NCBI GenBank assembly: GCA_024274855.1
Contig: JAJSAJ010000010.1
Location: 1 to 18,412, forward strand
Direction: 5' to 3'
DNA length: 18,412 nucleotides
Source of the DNA: Planctomycetota bacterium
GTDB lineage: Bacteria; Planctomycetota; Planctomycetia; Pirellulales; Pirellulaceae
Shown: in pieces, positions 7,686 to 13,920 of the stretch
Numbering within the stretch: the stretch's first letter is position 1
How the letters are laid out: every line of letters starts with the position of its first letter
Notes under the pieces: model-generated
Databases searched by the model: none
What the model was told of the DNA's origin: nothing
Seen by the model: the letters and a program-made list of their open reading frames with translations, nothing else
Made by a program: the position numbers and the translations under genes

Positions 7686-8792
7686 GTGTCGCGTCTGTTT
7701 GCCTTGATCGTGAAGGAATTTCTGGCCCTGCTGAAGGACCCGAAGAGTCGATTCGTTATCATCGGACCGCCGTTGATCCAGCTTGTGGTTTTTGGTTATG
7801 CAGCAACCTTTGATGTAAACGATGCGCCCTTGGCGGTTTACAACGAGAGTCGGGACCAGGCGGCGCGCGATCTGATCGCCCGTTTTGACGGATCGAGGAA
7901 CTTTCGACGCGTCGCGACGCTCACAAGCAACTCTCAGATTGGCCCGGTGATCGACAGTTGCGAGGCACTGGTCGTCCTCCATATCGGGCCGAACTTTGGC
8001 CGAGACTTGCGTCGAGGCGGGAAAGCGAGTGTGCAGATCATTCTTGACGGCCGCGATTCGAATACCGCGCTGATCGCGCTCGGTTATGCGAGTTCGATTG
8101 TTAACCAGTTCAACGCGACATGGATTCGAGACAATGGTGGAATTGGTCCACCGGCTCGGTTGGAAGTTCGATCCTGGTTCAACCCGAACCTGGAAAGCCG
8201 TTGGTTCATCATTCCTGGAATTGTCGGGCTGTTGACGCTGGTCGTCACGATGCTGGTTACGGCTCTGTCGGTCGCGCGTGAACGCGAGCAGGGGACATTC
8301 GATCAGTTGCTCGTAACGCCCTATCGGCCTTGGGAGATTCTGATAGGGAAGGCAACGCCCGGTTTTGTAATCGGTATTGGCGAGGCGACGTTGATTATTG
8401 CCGCGGCAGTGTTGTGGTTTCGTGTTCCCTTCGTTGGTAGTCTTGCGACGCTCTACGTTGGGGTCGTGCTGTTCGTGCTTGCGGCAATCGGTGTCGGGCT
8501 GATGATCTCATCGCTGGCGGTGACCCAACAGCAGGCCCTGCTCGGCGCTTTCCTGTTTCTCGTGCCGGCGATTATTCTCTCCGGTTTCTCGACACCGATT
8601 GCAAATATGCCGGCAGCCGTGCGGGCGATCACCTATGTTGATCCGCTGCGTTATTTTCTGGTTGTTCTTCGCGGCACATTTCTGAAAGACATGCCGTTTC
8701 ACATGCTGCTTGACCAATTCTGGCCGATGGCCGTGATTGCCGCGGTAACACTCACTTCAGCGGCCTGGCTGTTCCGCCGGCGGAGTCAGTAG
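7686..8792 (+). CDS. ybhR: ABC-2 type permease, second of pair (YbhR-like)
   Basis: This 368-residue permease has the same layout as its upstream neighbour. SRLFALIVKEFLALLKDP precedes TM1 (about 21-41), followed by a periplasmic domain. The bundle begins at IIPGIVGLLTLVVTMLVTAL, followed by the coupling motif AREREQGTFDQLLVTPYRP and four more helices. The protein ends with the basic tail FRRRSQ. Translation starts at a GTG; AGGAG at 7674-7678 overlaps the stop of the previous gene and is 7 bp from the GTG. It is the last gene of the exporter operon, and no outer-membrane TolC-like gene follows. Its last 7 bp overlap the end of the convergent hydrolase gene, leaving no room for an intergenic terminator. 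Confidence 0.92.
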   Translation: MSRLFALIVKEFLALLKDPKSRFVIIGPPLIQLVVFGYAATFDVNDAPLAVYNESRDQAARDLIARFDGSRNFRRVATLTSNSQIGPVIDSCEALVVLHIGPNFGRDLRRGGKASVQIILDGRDSNTALIALGYASSIVNQFNATWIRDNGGIGPPARLEVRSWFNPNLESRWFIIPGIVGLLTLVVTMLVTALSVAREREQGTFDQLLVTPYRPWEILIGKATPGFVIGIGEATLIIAAAVLWFRVPFVGSLATLYVGVVLFVLAAIGVGLMISSLAVTQQQALLGAFLFLVPAIILSGFSTPIANMPAAVRAITYVDPLRYFLVVLRGTFLKDMPFHMLLDQFWPMAVIAAVTLTSAAWLFRRRSQ

Positions 8793-9760
8793 CTTGTTCG
8801 GGCTTTGGAGCGAGGGTCGTCAACCAGCCGGCCACTATTCAGTTTGCCGTTGATTGCATCCAGGCGGTAAGGCGCGCTGGCGTCGTAGTATTTCTTGTTG
8901 ATATCGACCAGATTGACCATCACATCGGGTTTGTCGAGTGGCAAGGACTCTTGAATCAATCCATCCGGTGTGATGAAACGGCTTGGCCAGCTGTGTGGAG
9001 CGGACGAGTTGTTCAAGGATACGAACATGTTGTTGGCGGCCGCATAGGCTTGGGCAGTCGGCGGCATGATCCTCGGATGGATCGCTCCCGGTTTCTGACG
9101 TGCGTTGTAGAAAGAATGAAGCATCAAGCGAACGCCCAGCTTGCAATACTGCCGATATAACTCGGGAAACCGTATGTCGTAACAGATCAGCAGTCCGCAC
9201 CGCACGCCGTTTACATCGAAAACTACGAAATGGTCGCCGGGCGAGTAGTGTTTCAGATCACCTCCGGTACAGAATCGTTTATCGTACCGGTCGTGGATGT
9301 GCCCATCGGGACCGATCAGATAAAGTGAATTGTGCGGTTTGTGGGTTCCGGTCAAGCGATGGCTGCTGCCCAAAACGACCCAGACCCGGAGTTCCTTGGC
9401 CAGATTAAGAATCGAAGTGGTCTCCTTGTGCAATTGGTCCCAATCGAATCCTTCGAGCGACTTGTAGTCGACACCCGCGTAGCCGGTCAGTGCGCATTCG
9501 GGAAAATGGATCAGATCGGCGCCGGACGCTTTGGCCTCGTGTATTTGTTTGCGGATCCAACGGGCATTGTCCGAAACGGAACGCGACACGGGGAACTGGC
9601 AGGTAGCCAGTTGTAGACGACCTGCCGAGTGGTTGGAGTCACGGGACTGGCTGGTTTGGTCGGCGGCGGCTTCGTCCGTGGACAGCTCGCCGGAGTTCGC
9701 GACATGGCACGTCAGTAACAGAGTGGCGAGCCCGATCAGGGGTACCCATTGCTTTTTCAT
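8786..9760 (-). CDS. Exported carbon-nitrogen hydrolase (nitrilase superfamily)
   Basis: This 324-residue protein has an N-terminal signal peptide: MKKQWVPLIGLATLLLTCHV, with likely cleavage near ANSGE. Cys18 in LLTC is only a poor lipobox. The mature part is a CN-hydrolase domain with the full catalytic triad: Glu88 in FPECALTGYAG, Lys161 in YDKRFCTGGD and Cys193 in LLICYDIRFPE. Such enzymes hydrolyse C-N bonds of amides, nitriles or N-carbamoyl compounds. The C-terminal region (SRFITPDGLIQESLPLDKPDV) is typical of the fold. Export of a nitrilase-family enzyme is less common than cytosolic location but is seen in planctomycetes and Bacteroidetes. The ATG is the first in the frame before the signal peptide; only a weak AGGA lies upstream on this strand. 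The gene is convergent with the permease (7-bp overlap) and faces away from slyX. The amide substrate is unknown. Confidence 0.93.
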   Translation of the reverse strand: MKKQWVPLIGLATLLLTCHVANSGELSTDEAAADQTSQSRDSNHSAGRLQLATCQFPVSRSVSDNARWIRKQIHEAKASGADLIHFPECALTGYAGVDYKSLEGFDWDQLHKETTSILNLAKELRVWVVLGSSHRLTGTHKPHNSLYLIGPDGHIHDRYDKRFCTGGDLKHYSPGDHFVVFDVNGVRCGLLICYDIRFPELYRQYCKLGVRLMLHSFYNARQKPGAIHPRIMPPTAQAYAAANNMFVSLNNSSAPHSWPSRFITPDGLIQESLPLDKPDVMVNLVDINKKYYDASAPYRLDAINGKLNSGRLVDDPRSKARTSY

Positions 9761-9905
9761 GGTGTGTGTCCTGGGAAAAGGCAGTTGTGTAAGCCGGTTT
9801 CATCGCAGGCCGCGGCCGGTTCAATAGAGTGTCAACCGTCAATACAGCCGAATGTGGCTAGGGATTCGCCAATCAATCACTGTCGCACGCTTCCGGGTCC
9901 AGACC

Positions 9906-9926
9906 CCCATGGGCTCGTCCCATGGG
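9906..9926. repeat. Palindromic hairpin, CCCATGGG arms
   Basis: Two copies of the self-complementary octamer CCCATGGG (9906-9913 and 9919-9926) flank a 5-nt loop CTCGT. They can form an 8-bp hairpin on either strand. No T-tract follows, so a simple intrinsic terminator is unlikely. It resembles the short interspersed palindromes common in planctomycete intergenic DNA, but that identity is from memory. Confidence 0.55.
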
Positions 9927-9987
9927 TGAATCAGTCTCGCCGCTAGGAGGATCGTGCGTTCGGCTGCCCTGTAGCTTGAGAGACTTT

Positions 9988-10020
9988 GTTCCCTCACGGC
10001 CCGCAAGCCCGTGGGGGAAC
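9988..10020. repeat. 12-bp stem hairpin
   Basis: GTTCCCTCACGG (9988-9999) pairs with CCGTGGGGGAAC (10009-10020) across a 9-nt loop, CCCGCAAGC. The 12-bp stem has a single T-G wobble and is the strongest hairpin in the spacer. The downstream sequence GGGACTATTTG has no T-run. It could be a repeat unit, a factor-assisted terminator or a transcript 5' structure ahead of slyX. Confidence 0.55.
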
Positions 10021-10141
10021 GGGACTATTTGAATCTAGATCGGCGTTGGATGCAAGTGAAAGGCGACGGTTTGCGTTCTCGCTCCCGTTGCGCAACAATG
10101 GTGGATTCGCGAAGTGCTGGTGAAAACCGAAGGAGATTGTC

Positions 10142-10375
10142 GTGGACAAAACGAATAGGCAGCAGGAATACGAACAAAGGCTTGTAGCTGTGGAGGAGTG
10201 GATGATGCATACCGACCGCCTACTTGGAGATCTGAACGCGGCCGCCTGTTCGATCCAGGACCGTTTGGATCAGCAGCAGCGCATGCTGGCTCGACTTGAG
10301 CAGGCGATTGAGCGGCTGACAAGTGGCGACGAGCCACCTCGTACGTTGGAAGACGAACGGCCGCCGCACTATTGA
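10142..10375 (+). CDS. slyX: SlyX family protein
   Basis: This is a 77-residue, largely coiled-coil protein: heptad-like EQRLVAVEEWMMHTDRLLGDLN and DQQQRMLARLEQAIERL, about residues 10-62. It finishes with the PPHY C-terminus that is the hallmark of SlyX proteins. The biochemical role of SlyX is not established; in E. coli the gene was found near slyD and in phage lysis contexts. Translation starts at a GTG, supported by AAGGAG at 10130-10135, 6 bp upstream. It stands alone, 150 bp upstream of the sialate O-acetylesterase. Length matches the family (about 70-80 residues), and the C-terminal tetrapeptide makes the call strong despite low complexity. Confidence 0.88.
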   Translation: MDKTNRQQEYEQRLVAVEEWMMHTDRLLGDLNAAACSIQDRLDQQQRMLARLEQAIERLTSGDEPPRTLEDERPPHY

Positions 10376-10525
10376 CGAGAATGAGTGGTTGGCTGAATGG
10401 TTGTCAAGCTGTGTCGGGGGCAATAGAATCTGGGCTGGTCGGCACGCGATGTTCGTCCGCGTTGCGACGAATTGCGTGTGTGGGACTTCAGTCGGAACCG
10501 GTCACACGACGAGGGGAAAACAACA

Positions 10526-12376
10526 ATGAAGCGGAAATCCATCATGGTCGCGGCATTCGTATTTTGTGTGGGGCTGCTAAGCTGTCTGCCGGCCTGGTCC
10601 GAGGTGCGTTTGCCGAAGATTTTTGGCGATCACATGGTCTTGCAACGTGACCAGCCGATCCCGGTGTGGGGTTGGGCCAATCCGGCGTGTGACGTGTCGG
10701 TCAAGTTAGGTGATGGACCGGTCCAGATCGCAACTGCTGACGCTGTCGGACGATGGTCGCTGAAACTTGCGCCCCAATCGGCTGGGGGCCCAATGAAGCT
10801 GACTGTCTCGGGGGAGACCAAGATTGAGCTGTCCGATGTGCTCATCGGTGAGGTCTGGGTCTGCTCGGGACAGTCGAACATGGAGTTTCGTGTCAGTGCG
10901 TCAATCAACGCCGAGCAGGAGATCGCCAGCGCCAAGTACCCTCGCATTCGGCACATCAAGATTCCGCGTCAACCGGTCGGCTTTCCGAAGGAGGATGTGT
11001 CCGATCCGAAAACGCAATGGACGGTATGTTCGCCGGAAACAGTCGGCTCGTATACGGCTGTCGGTTACTTTTTCGGGCGTTACCTGCAAAAAGAGTTGGA
11101 CGTGCCGATTGGCCTGATCAATTCCTCATGGGGTGGAACCCGGATCGAACCCTGGACGCCACCTTGTGGGTTCGCTCAGGTGCCGAAACTGGCGGACATT
11201 TTACGCCAGGTTGAGTTGACCAACCCGATGAATCCACTCTACAAGGCGACGTTGGGCAACTATTTGGTGGCACTCGACAGCTGGATCGCGGATGCAAAAC
11301 GCTCGCTGGTTGAGCAGTTGCCGGTCGAGCCCCCCCCGTCCTACCCAAAGGAAATCTCGCCGTTGACCAGTCATCAGGCCCCGACGACGCTTTATAATGG
11401 AATGATTCATCCGCTGGTTCCCTTTGGAATCCGTGGCGCGATCTGGTACCAAGGCGAGTCGAATCACGGCGAAGGGATGCTCTATTGTGAGAAGATGAAG
11501 GCACTGATCGGCGGTTGGCGAACGGTCTGGAAACAGGGCCAGTTTCCGTTCTTCTACGTTCAGATCGCTCCGTATCAATATGGCAATGAATCGTCGAGTA
11601 TTCTTCCTGCGTTTTGGGAAGCACAAGCTAGTGCCCTGAAGATACCGAATACCGGAATGGCTGTGATCCATGACATCGGCAACCTGAAAAATATTCACCC
11701 GAAAAACAAGCAGGATGTTGGGAAGAGGCTGGCACTGATTGCGTTAGCCAAGACGTATGGCCAAGACCAGCTTGTCTTTCGTGGTCCGACGTTCAAGACC
11801 TTGAAACAGGAAGGCAACCGTCTGCGTGTTGTTTTCGACCATGTCGGCAGCGGACTCGTGGCTCGTGACGGAAAGCCTTTGAATTGGTTCGAGATCATTG
11901 GCCCGGACTCGGTATTCACCAAAGCGGAAGCGGTGATTGACGGCGATTCCGTGCTCCTGTCGGCCCCGAACGTCAAAAGCCCATGCGCGGTGCGATTTGC
12001 CTGGCACAAACTTGCCGAGCCGAACTTGGCCAACAAGGAAGGGCTTCCGGCCGTTCCGTTTCGTGCGGGTGAAGTGCCCCGGCGCGATTGGCTGTCACTG
12101 AAAGTCGACGAGGCGAAGGATTACAAACTTGTTTATGACCTGGACCTTGCCAAGTTGAGCCAAGCTATCCAATACGGCGAGGATCACTCAAGTGAAATCA
12201 AGGGTGCTTTCGATCGAGTTGCCTATTGCTTGGAACTGCAAAAGGAAAATGGCAAGTCGGAGTTCGTCTATGTTTCCATGGATGCTTTTACAGACGACGT
12301 CAAGAAGATCGGGATTCCGACCGTTTCCAGCGGCGTCGCATTTCAGCAACATGTCGACAACCTGAACGTGATTTAG
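10526..12376 (+). CDS. Sialate O-acetylesterase (SASA family), ends at premature in-frame TAG
   Basis: This exported SGNH/SASA-family esterase removes O-acetyl groups from sialic acids or other acetylated sugars. The ATG at 10526 is chosen because it begins the signal peptide (KRKSIMVAAFVFCVGLLSCLPAWS); the frame is open back to 10472 but adds no domain. An N-terminal beta-sandwich (about 27-108) is followed by the catalytic blocks CSGQSNMEF (nucleophile Ser117), SWGGTRIEPW, AIWYQGESN (305-313) and HDIGNLKNIHPKNKQ, with the likely catalytic Asp383 and His391. A short beta domain follows, then from about residue 535 an extra C-terminal domain (YKLVYDLDLAKLSQAIQYG...). A TAG at 12374-12376 (codon 617) cuts this last domain in the middle, and the same frame continues downstream. 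The catalytic part is complete, so the 616-residue product could be active, but its extra domain would be unfinished and perhaps unstable. Confidence 0.9.
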   Translation: MKRKSIMVAAFVFCVGLLSCLPAWSEVRLPKIFGDHMVLQRDQPIPVWGWANPACDVSVKLGDGPVQIATADAVGRWSLKLAPQSAGGPMKLTVSGETKIELSDVLIGEVWVCSGQSNMEFRVSASINAEQEIASAKYPRIRHIKIPRQPVGFPKEDVSDPKTQWTVCSPETVGSYTAVGYFFGRYLQKELDVPIGLINSSWGGTRIEPWTPPCGFAQVPKLADILRQVELTNPMNPLYKATLGNYLVALDSWIADAKRSLVEQLPVEPPPSYPKEISPLTSHQAPTTLYNGMIHPLVPFGIRGAIWYQGESNHGEGMLYCEKMKALIGGWRTVWKQGQFPFFYVQIAPYQYGNESSSILPAFWEAQASALKIPNTGMAVIHDIGNLKNIHPKNKQDVGKRLALIALAKTYGQDQLVFRGPTFKTLKQEGNRLRVVFDHVGSGLVARDGKPLNWFEIIGPDSVFTKAEAVIDGDSVLLSAPNVKSPCAVRFAWHKLAEPNLANKEGLPAVPFRAGEVPRRDWLSLKVDEAKDYKLVYDLDLAKLSQAIQYGEDHSSEIKGAFDRVAYCLELQKENGKSEFVYVSMDAFTDDVKKIGIPTVSSGVAFQQHVDNLNVI

Positions 12377-12718
12377 AATGTCAAGGAAATTGTTACCGGA
12401 AACGGACTGAGCGGCGGTAATATCGAGTTCTGGCCAAGCAACTACGGGCCGATCAACGAAGCCAAGGTGCCCAATGCCAGCTCGTCACTCTGGGATTTCG
12501 GGGACTAAAAAAGCGATCCGGTCGACGGGTACGGTTGCATGCAAGTGCACCGTTACGAGGCGAAGCAGACGCTGTTTGCCATCAATCACTGGAAGTCGGG
12601 GCTCGCGGCGGATATCGGGATCGGCAACAGCACGGGAAAAACCCGGGATTGGACGTTTGCGGCCAACGCGTCGCAATTCGAGACCAAACGTCTCCGCGTG
12701 CTGGTTCGGCTGAAGTGA
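12377..12718 (+). pseudogene. Severed C-terminal domain of the sialate O-acetylesterase, with a second in-frame stop
   Basis: The frame of the esterase continues after the TAG as NVKEIVTGNGLSGGNIEFW, PSNYGPINEAKVPNASSSLW and DFGD. It then meets a TAA at 12506-12508 and continues as KSDPVDGYGCMQVHRYEAK, QTLFAINHWKSGLAADIGIG and NSTGKTRDWTFAANASQFET before ending in RLRVLVRLK and TGA at 12716-12718. The amino-acid pattern is that of a real beta-rich domain, and no frameshift is needed. Read through both stops, the full protein would have about 730 positions. This part has no start codon or ribosome binding site of its own. It is best read as the end of a gene broken by two substitutions, unless the stops are errors or are suppressed. 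Confidence 0.8.
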
Positions 12719-13015
12719 GCGACGGGAACGTGTCAAAAAAATCCGACTACTGCGATCTTATCGCCTCTCATGTGGTTTCTGGCTCCAATTTAGGGCAATT
12801 TGGCGAGTGAAGTGGCCCTGGCGAACGAACTAGTATTCCAGGGCGGGCAGGGCCGCCAGCCAACTCCGAGCTGCCGCTCGGGGCCCCCTCGGCCCGCTCC
12901 TGTTGGTCGCGAGAACAAAGTTAAGAACTCAACGGCGTTTGAAATCAGTGGAATATGGCGGCAGGGCCGCCATACAGAGGGCTCACGTCGTCCGCGTTGT
13001 GTGGAGAACTGACTG
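12719..13015. other. Palindrome-rich intergenic DNA, no gene
   Basis: No supported gene was found. The stretch contains several short inverted repeats: CCCTGG/CCAGGG (12816-12821 and 12838-12843), CCGAGC-TGCC-GCTCGG (12866-12881), and a perfect 9-bp hairpin at 12954-12974. The 13-mer GGCAGGGCCGCCA occurs twice (12846-12858 and 12960-12972). A leftward frame crossing this region is judged spurious. Confidence 0.5.
12954..12974. repeat. Perfect 9-bp palindromic hairpin
   Basis: TATGGCGGC (12954-12962) and GCCGCCATA (12966-12974) are exact inverse complements around the 3-nt loop AGG. There is no T-tract. The hairpin contains a 13-mer that also occurs at 12846-12858, suggesting an interspersed repeat rather than a terminator. 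Confidence 0.6.
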
Positions 13016-13237
13016 ATGGCCGTTCCATCCCGCGATTCTGAATTGCCACGGCGTGATGCTCGATTGCTTTGGCGACAGCGTCCTGACGATCGTGCAACGA
13101 CCATTCGGCAGGGCAAATGTTCGCGTTGCAGCGGGACCGGTTGGATCAAGACATACACACCTTGGGGGTGTCCGACGAATCTTCCCTGTTCGTGCACGAC
13201 TGACGGAGCTCGCCGCTGGGAAAAACCTCTGTTTTGA
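13016..13237 (+). CDS. Possible small Cys-rich (zinc-ribbon-like) protein
   Basis: This is a 73-residue ORF with no family I can name. It has a basic N-terminal half (VPSRDSELPRRDARLLWRQR) and a compact cysteine cluster CSRCSGTGW...GCPTNLPCSC, with Cys at 35, 38, 52, 58 and 60. The CxxCxGTGW element resembles metal-binding knuckles such as those of DnaJ-type zinc fingers. GGAG at 13003-13006 lies 9 bp before the ATG, a plausible ribosome binding site. Against it: the gene is isolated in repeat-rich DNA and overlaps an opposing open frame, and the cysteine pattern could be chance. Moderate to low confidence. Confidence 0.4.
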   Translation: MAVPSRDSELPRRDARLLWRQRPDDRATTIRQGKCSRCSGTGWIKTYTPWGCPTNLPCSCTTDGARRWEKPLF

Positions 13238-13248
13238 AGCCGGCGCGC

Positions 13249-13383
13249 GGCCTTGATCGTTAGCCGGTCCAGCAGCGGGCAAACAGGTTCCGGCTGCAGT
13301 TCCAAACCTCTTGTAGTGTCCTGGATTACACCATGTCCCGCTCGGCAAGCGGGACCTACCTGGACCACCTTACGATCAAGGCC
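13249..13383. repeat. Inverted repeat pair with internal hairpin
   Basis: GGCCTTGATCGT (13249-13260) and ACGATCAAGGCC (13372-13383) are exact 12-bp inverse complements. Both are flanked outside by related GC-rich sequence (GCCGGCGCGC and CCGGCGCGC). They enclose 111 bp containing the 13335-13355 hairpin. No transposase is inside. This could be a small non-autonomous element or a composite repeat. Confidence 0.45.
13335..13355. repeat. Interspersed-type palindrome, GTCCCGCT/AGCGGGAC
   Basis: GTCCCGCT (13335-13342) and AGCGGGAC (13348-13355) form a perfect 8-bp stem with loop CGGCA. Palindromes of this composition (a GCGGGAC stem with a CGGC-type loop) are, from memory, highly repeated in planctomycete genomes. 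Its genomic copy number cannot be seen here. Confidence 0.55.
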
Positions 13384-13920
13384 CCGGCGCGCATTGTTGA
13401 GCGATTTCGTCGGGCACCAACGACCGGCAAGCGGTGCCAGTGCAACGTGCAGGCAGGGAAACGCGGTGATTGGTGATTTGCACGCAGCGCACCGACGTTT
13501 TTGGGGTCGAGACTGTGCGGTGATTTCTTCCGACTTCCAACCGTATCGGTGATGTCCGCGCGGCACCCCTCGCGGGATTTTCTTGACATGGCAGCGGTCG
13601 ATTACTAGGCTAACGAGTGTACTATTGTCGCTTTTCCTCGCTAGCTAACCTGCTTGCCCCAGAGGCTTCGATCACTTCGAGTCAGTGTTGGATGACCAAC
13701 TGGGGCGGGAAAGCACGTTCCGACTGGGCGTTTGGTTTGGTCGGCGTCTGCCATTTTCGTGGGATGAAGGCACATGGTCTGACGAGCGAACCTAGGGAGC
13801 GGACCATATGGAGGGAATTCTCCCTGTTTTGGTTCTGACTGGGTGGCGTTTCTGCGGATAGTGCGGATCGGCGATGGTCTTGTCTACATTTTGGTCTGCA
13901 ATCCAAGGCGGGTGGTTGTC

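Larger units (their letters stand above)
9761..10141. other. Divergent intergenic region with two hairpins, no gene
   Basis: This 381-bp spacer lies between the leftward hydrolase and rightward slyX and should hold promoters for both. No convincing ORF was seen. It holds two strong palindromes, listed separately, and an AGGAG at 10131-10135 that serves slyX. I could not assign -35/-10 boxes with confidence. Confidence 0.55.
13238..13920. other. Intergenic region of about 680 bp, repeats and presumed promoter, no supported gene
   Basis: No coding region with a recognisable product was found. The left half contains a hairpin (13335-13355) lying between the two halves of an inverted repeat (13249-13260 and 13372-13383). 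The right half (about 13590-13920) is AT-richer and probably holds the promoter of the envelope operon that starts at 13921, but no defined boxes can be assigned. A 73-residue open frame at 13617-13838 has no recognisable content. Confidence 0.5.

Noticed and set aside
9988..10020. Rho-independent terminator for the region upstream of slyX
   Set aside because: The stem is strong but no T-tract follows on either strand, and neither flanking gene ends there.
12374..12376. TAG as a pyrrolysine codon
   Set aside because: TAG terminates at least six intact genes here, no Pyl genes are present, and SASA esterases are not known to use pyrrolysine.
12790..13566. Leftward 258-codon open frame
   Set aside because: It runs through the intergenic palindromes (the 13335-13355 repeat is translated as part of it), has no recognisable domain, is Arg/Pro-rich as expected for GC-rich non-coding DNA, and opposes the better supported small Cys-rich ORF.
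13617..13838. 73-residue rightward frame upstream of the envelope operon
   Set aside because: No recognisable motif or clear ribosome binding site, and it lies in the likely promoter region.
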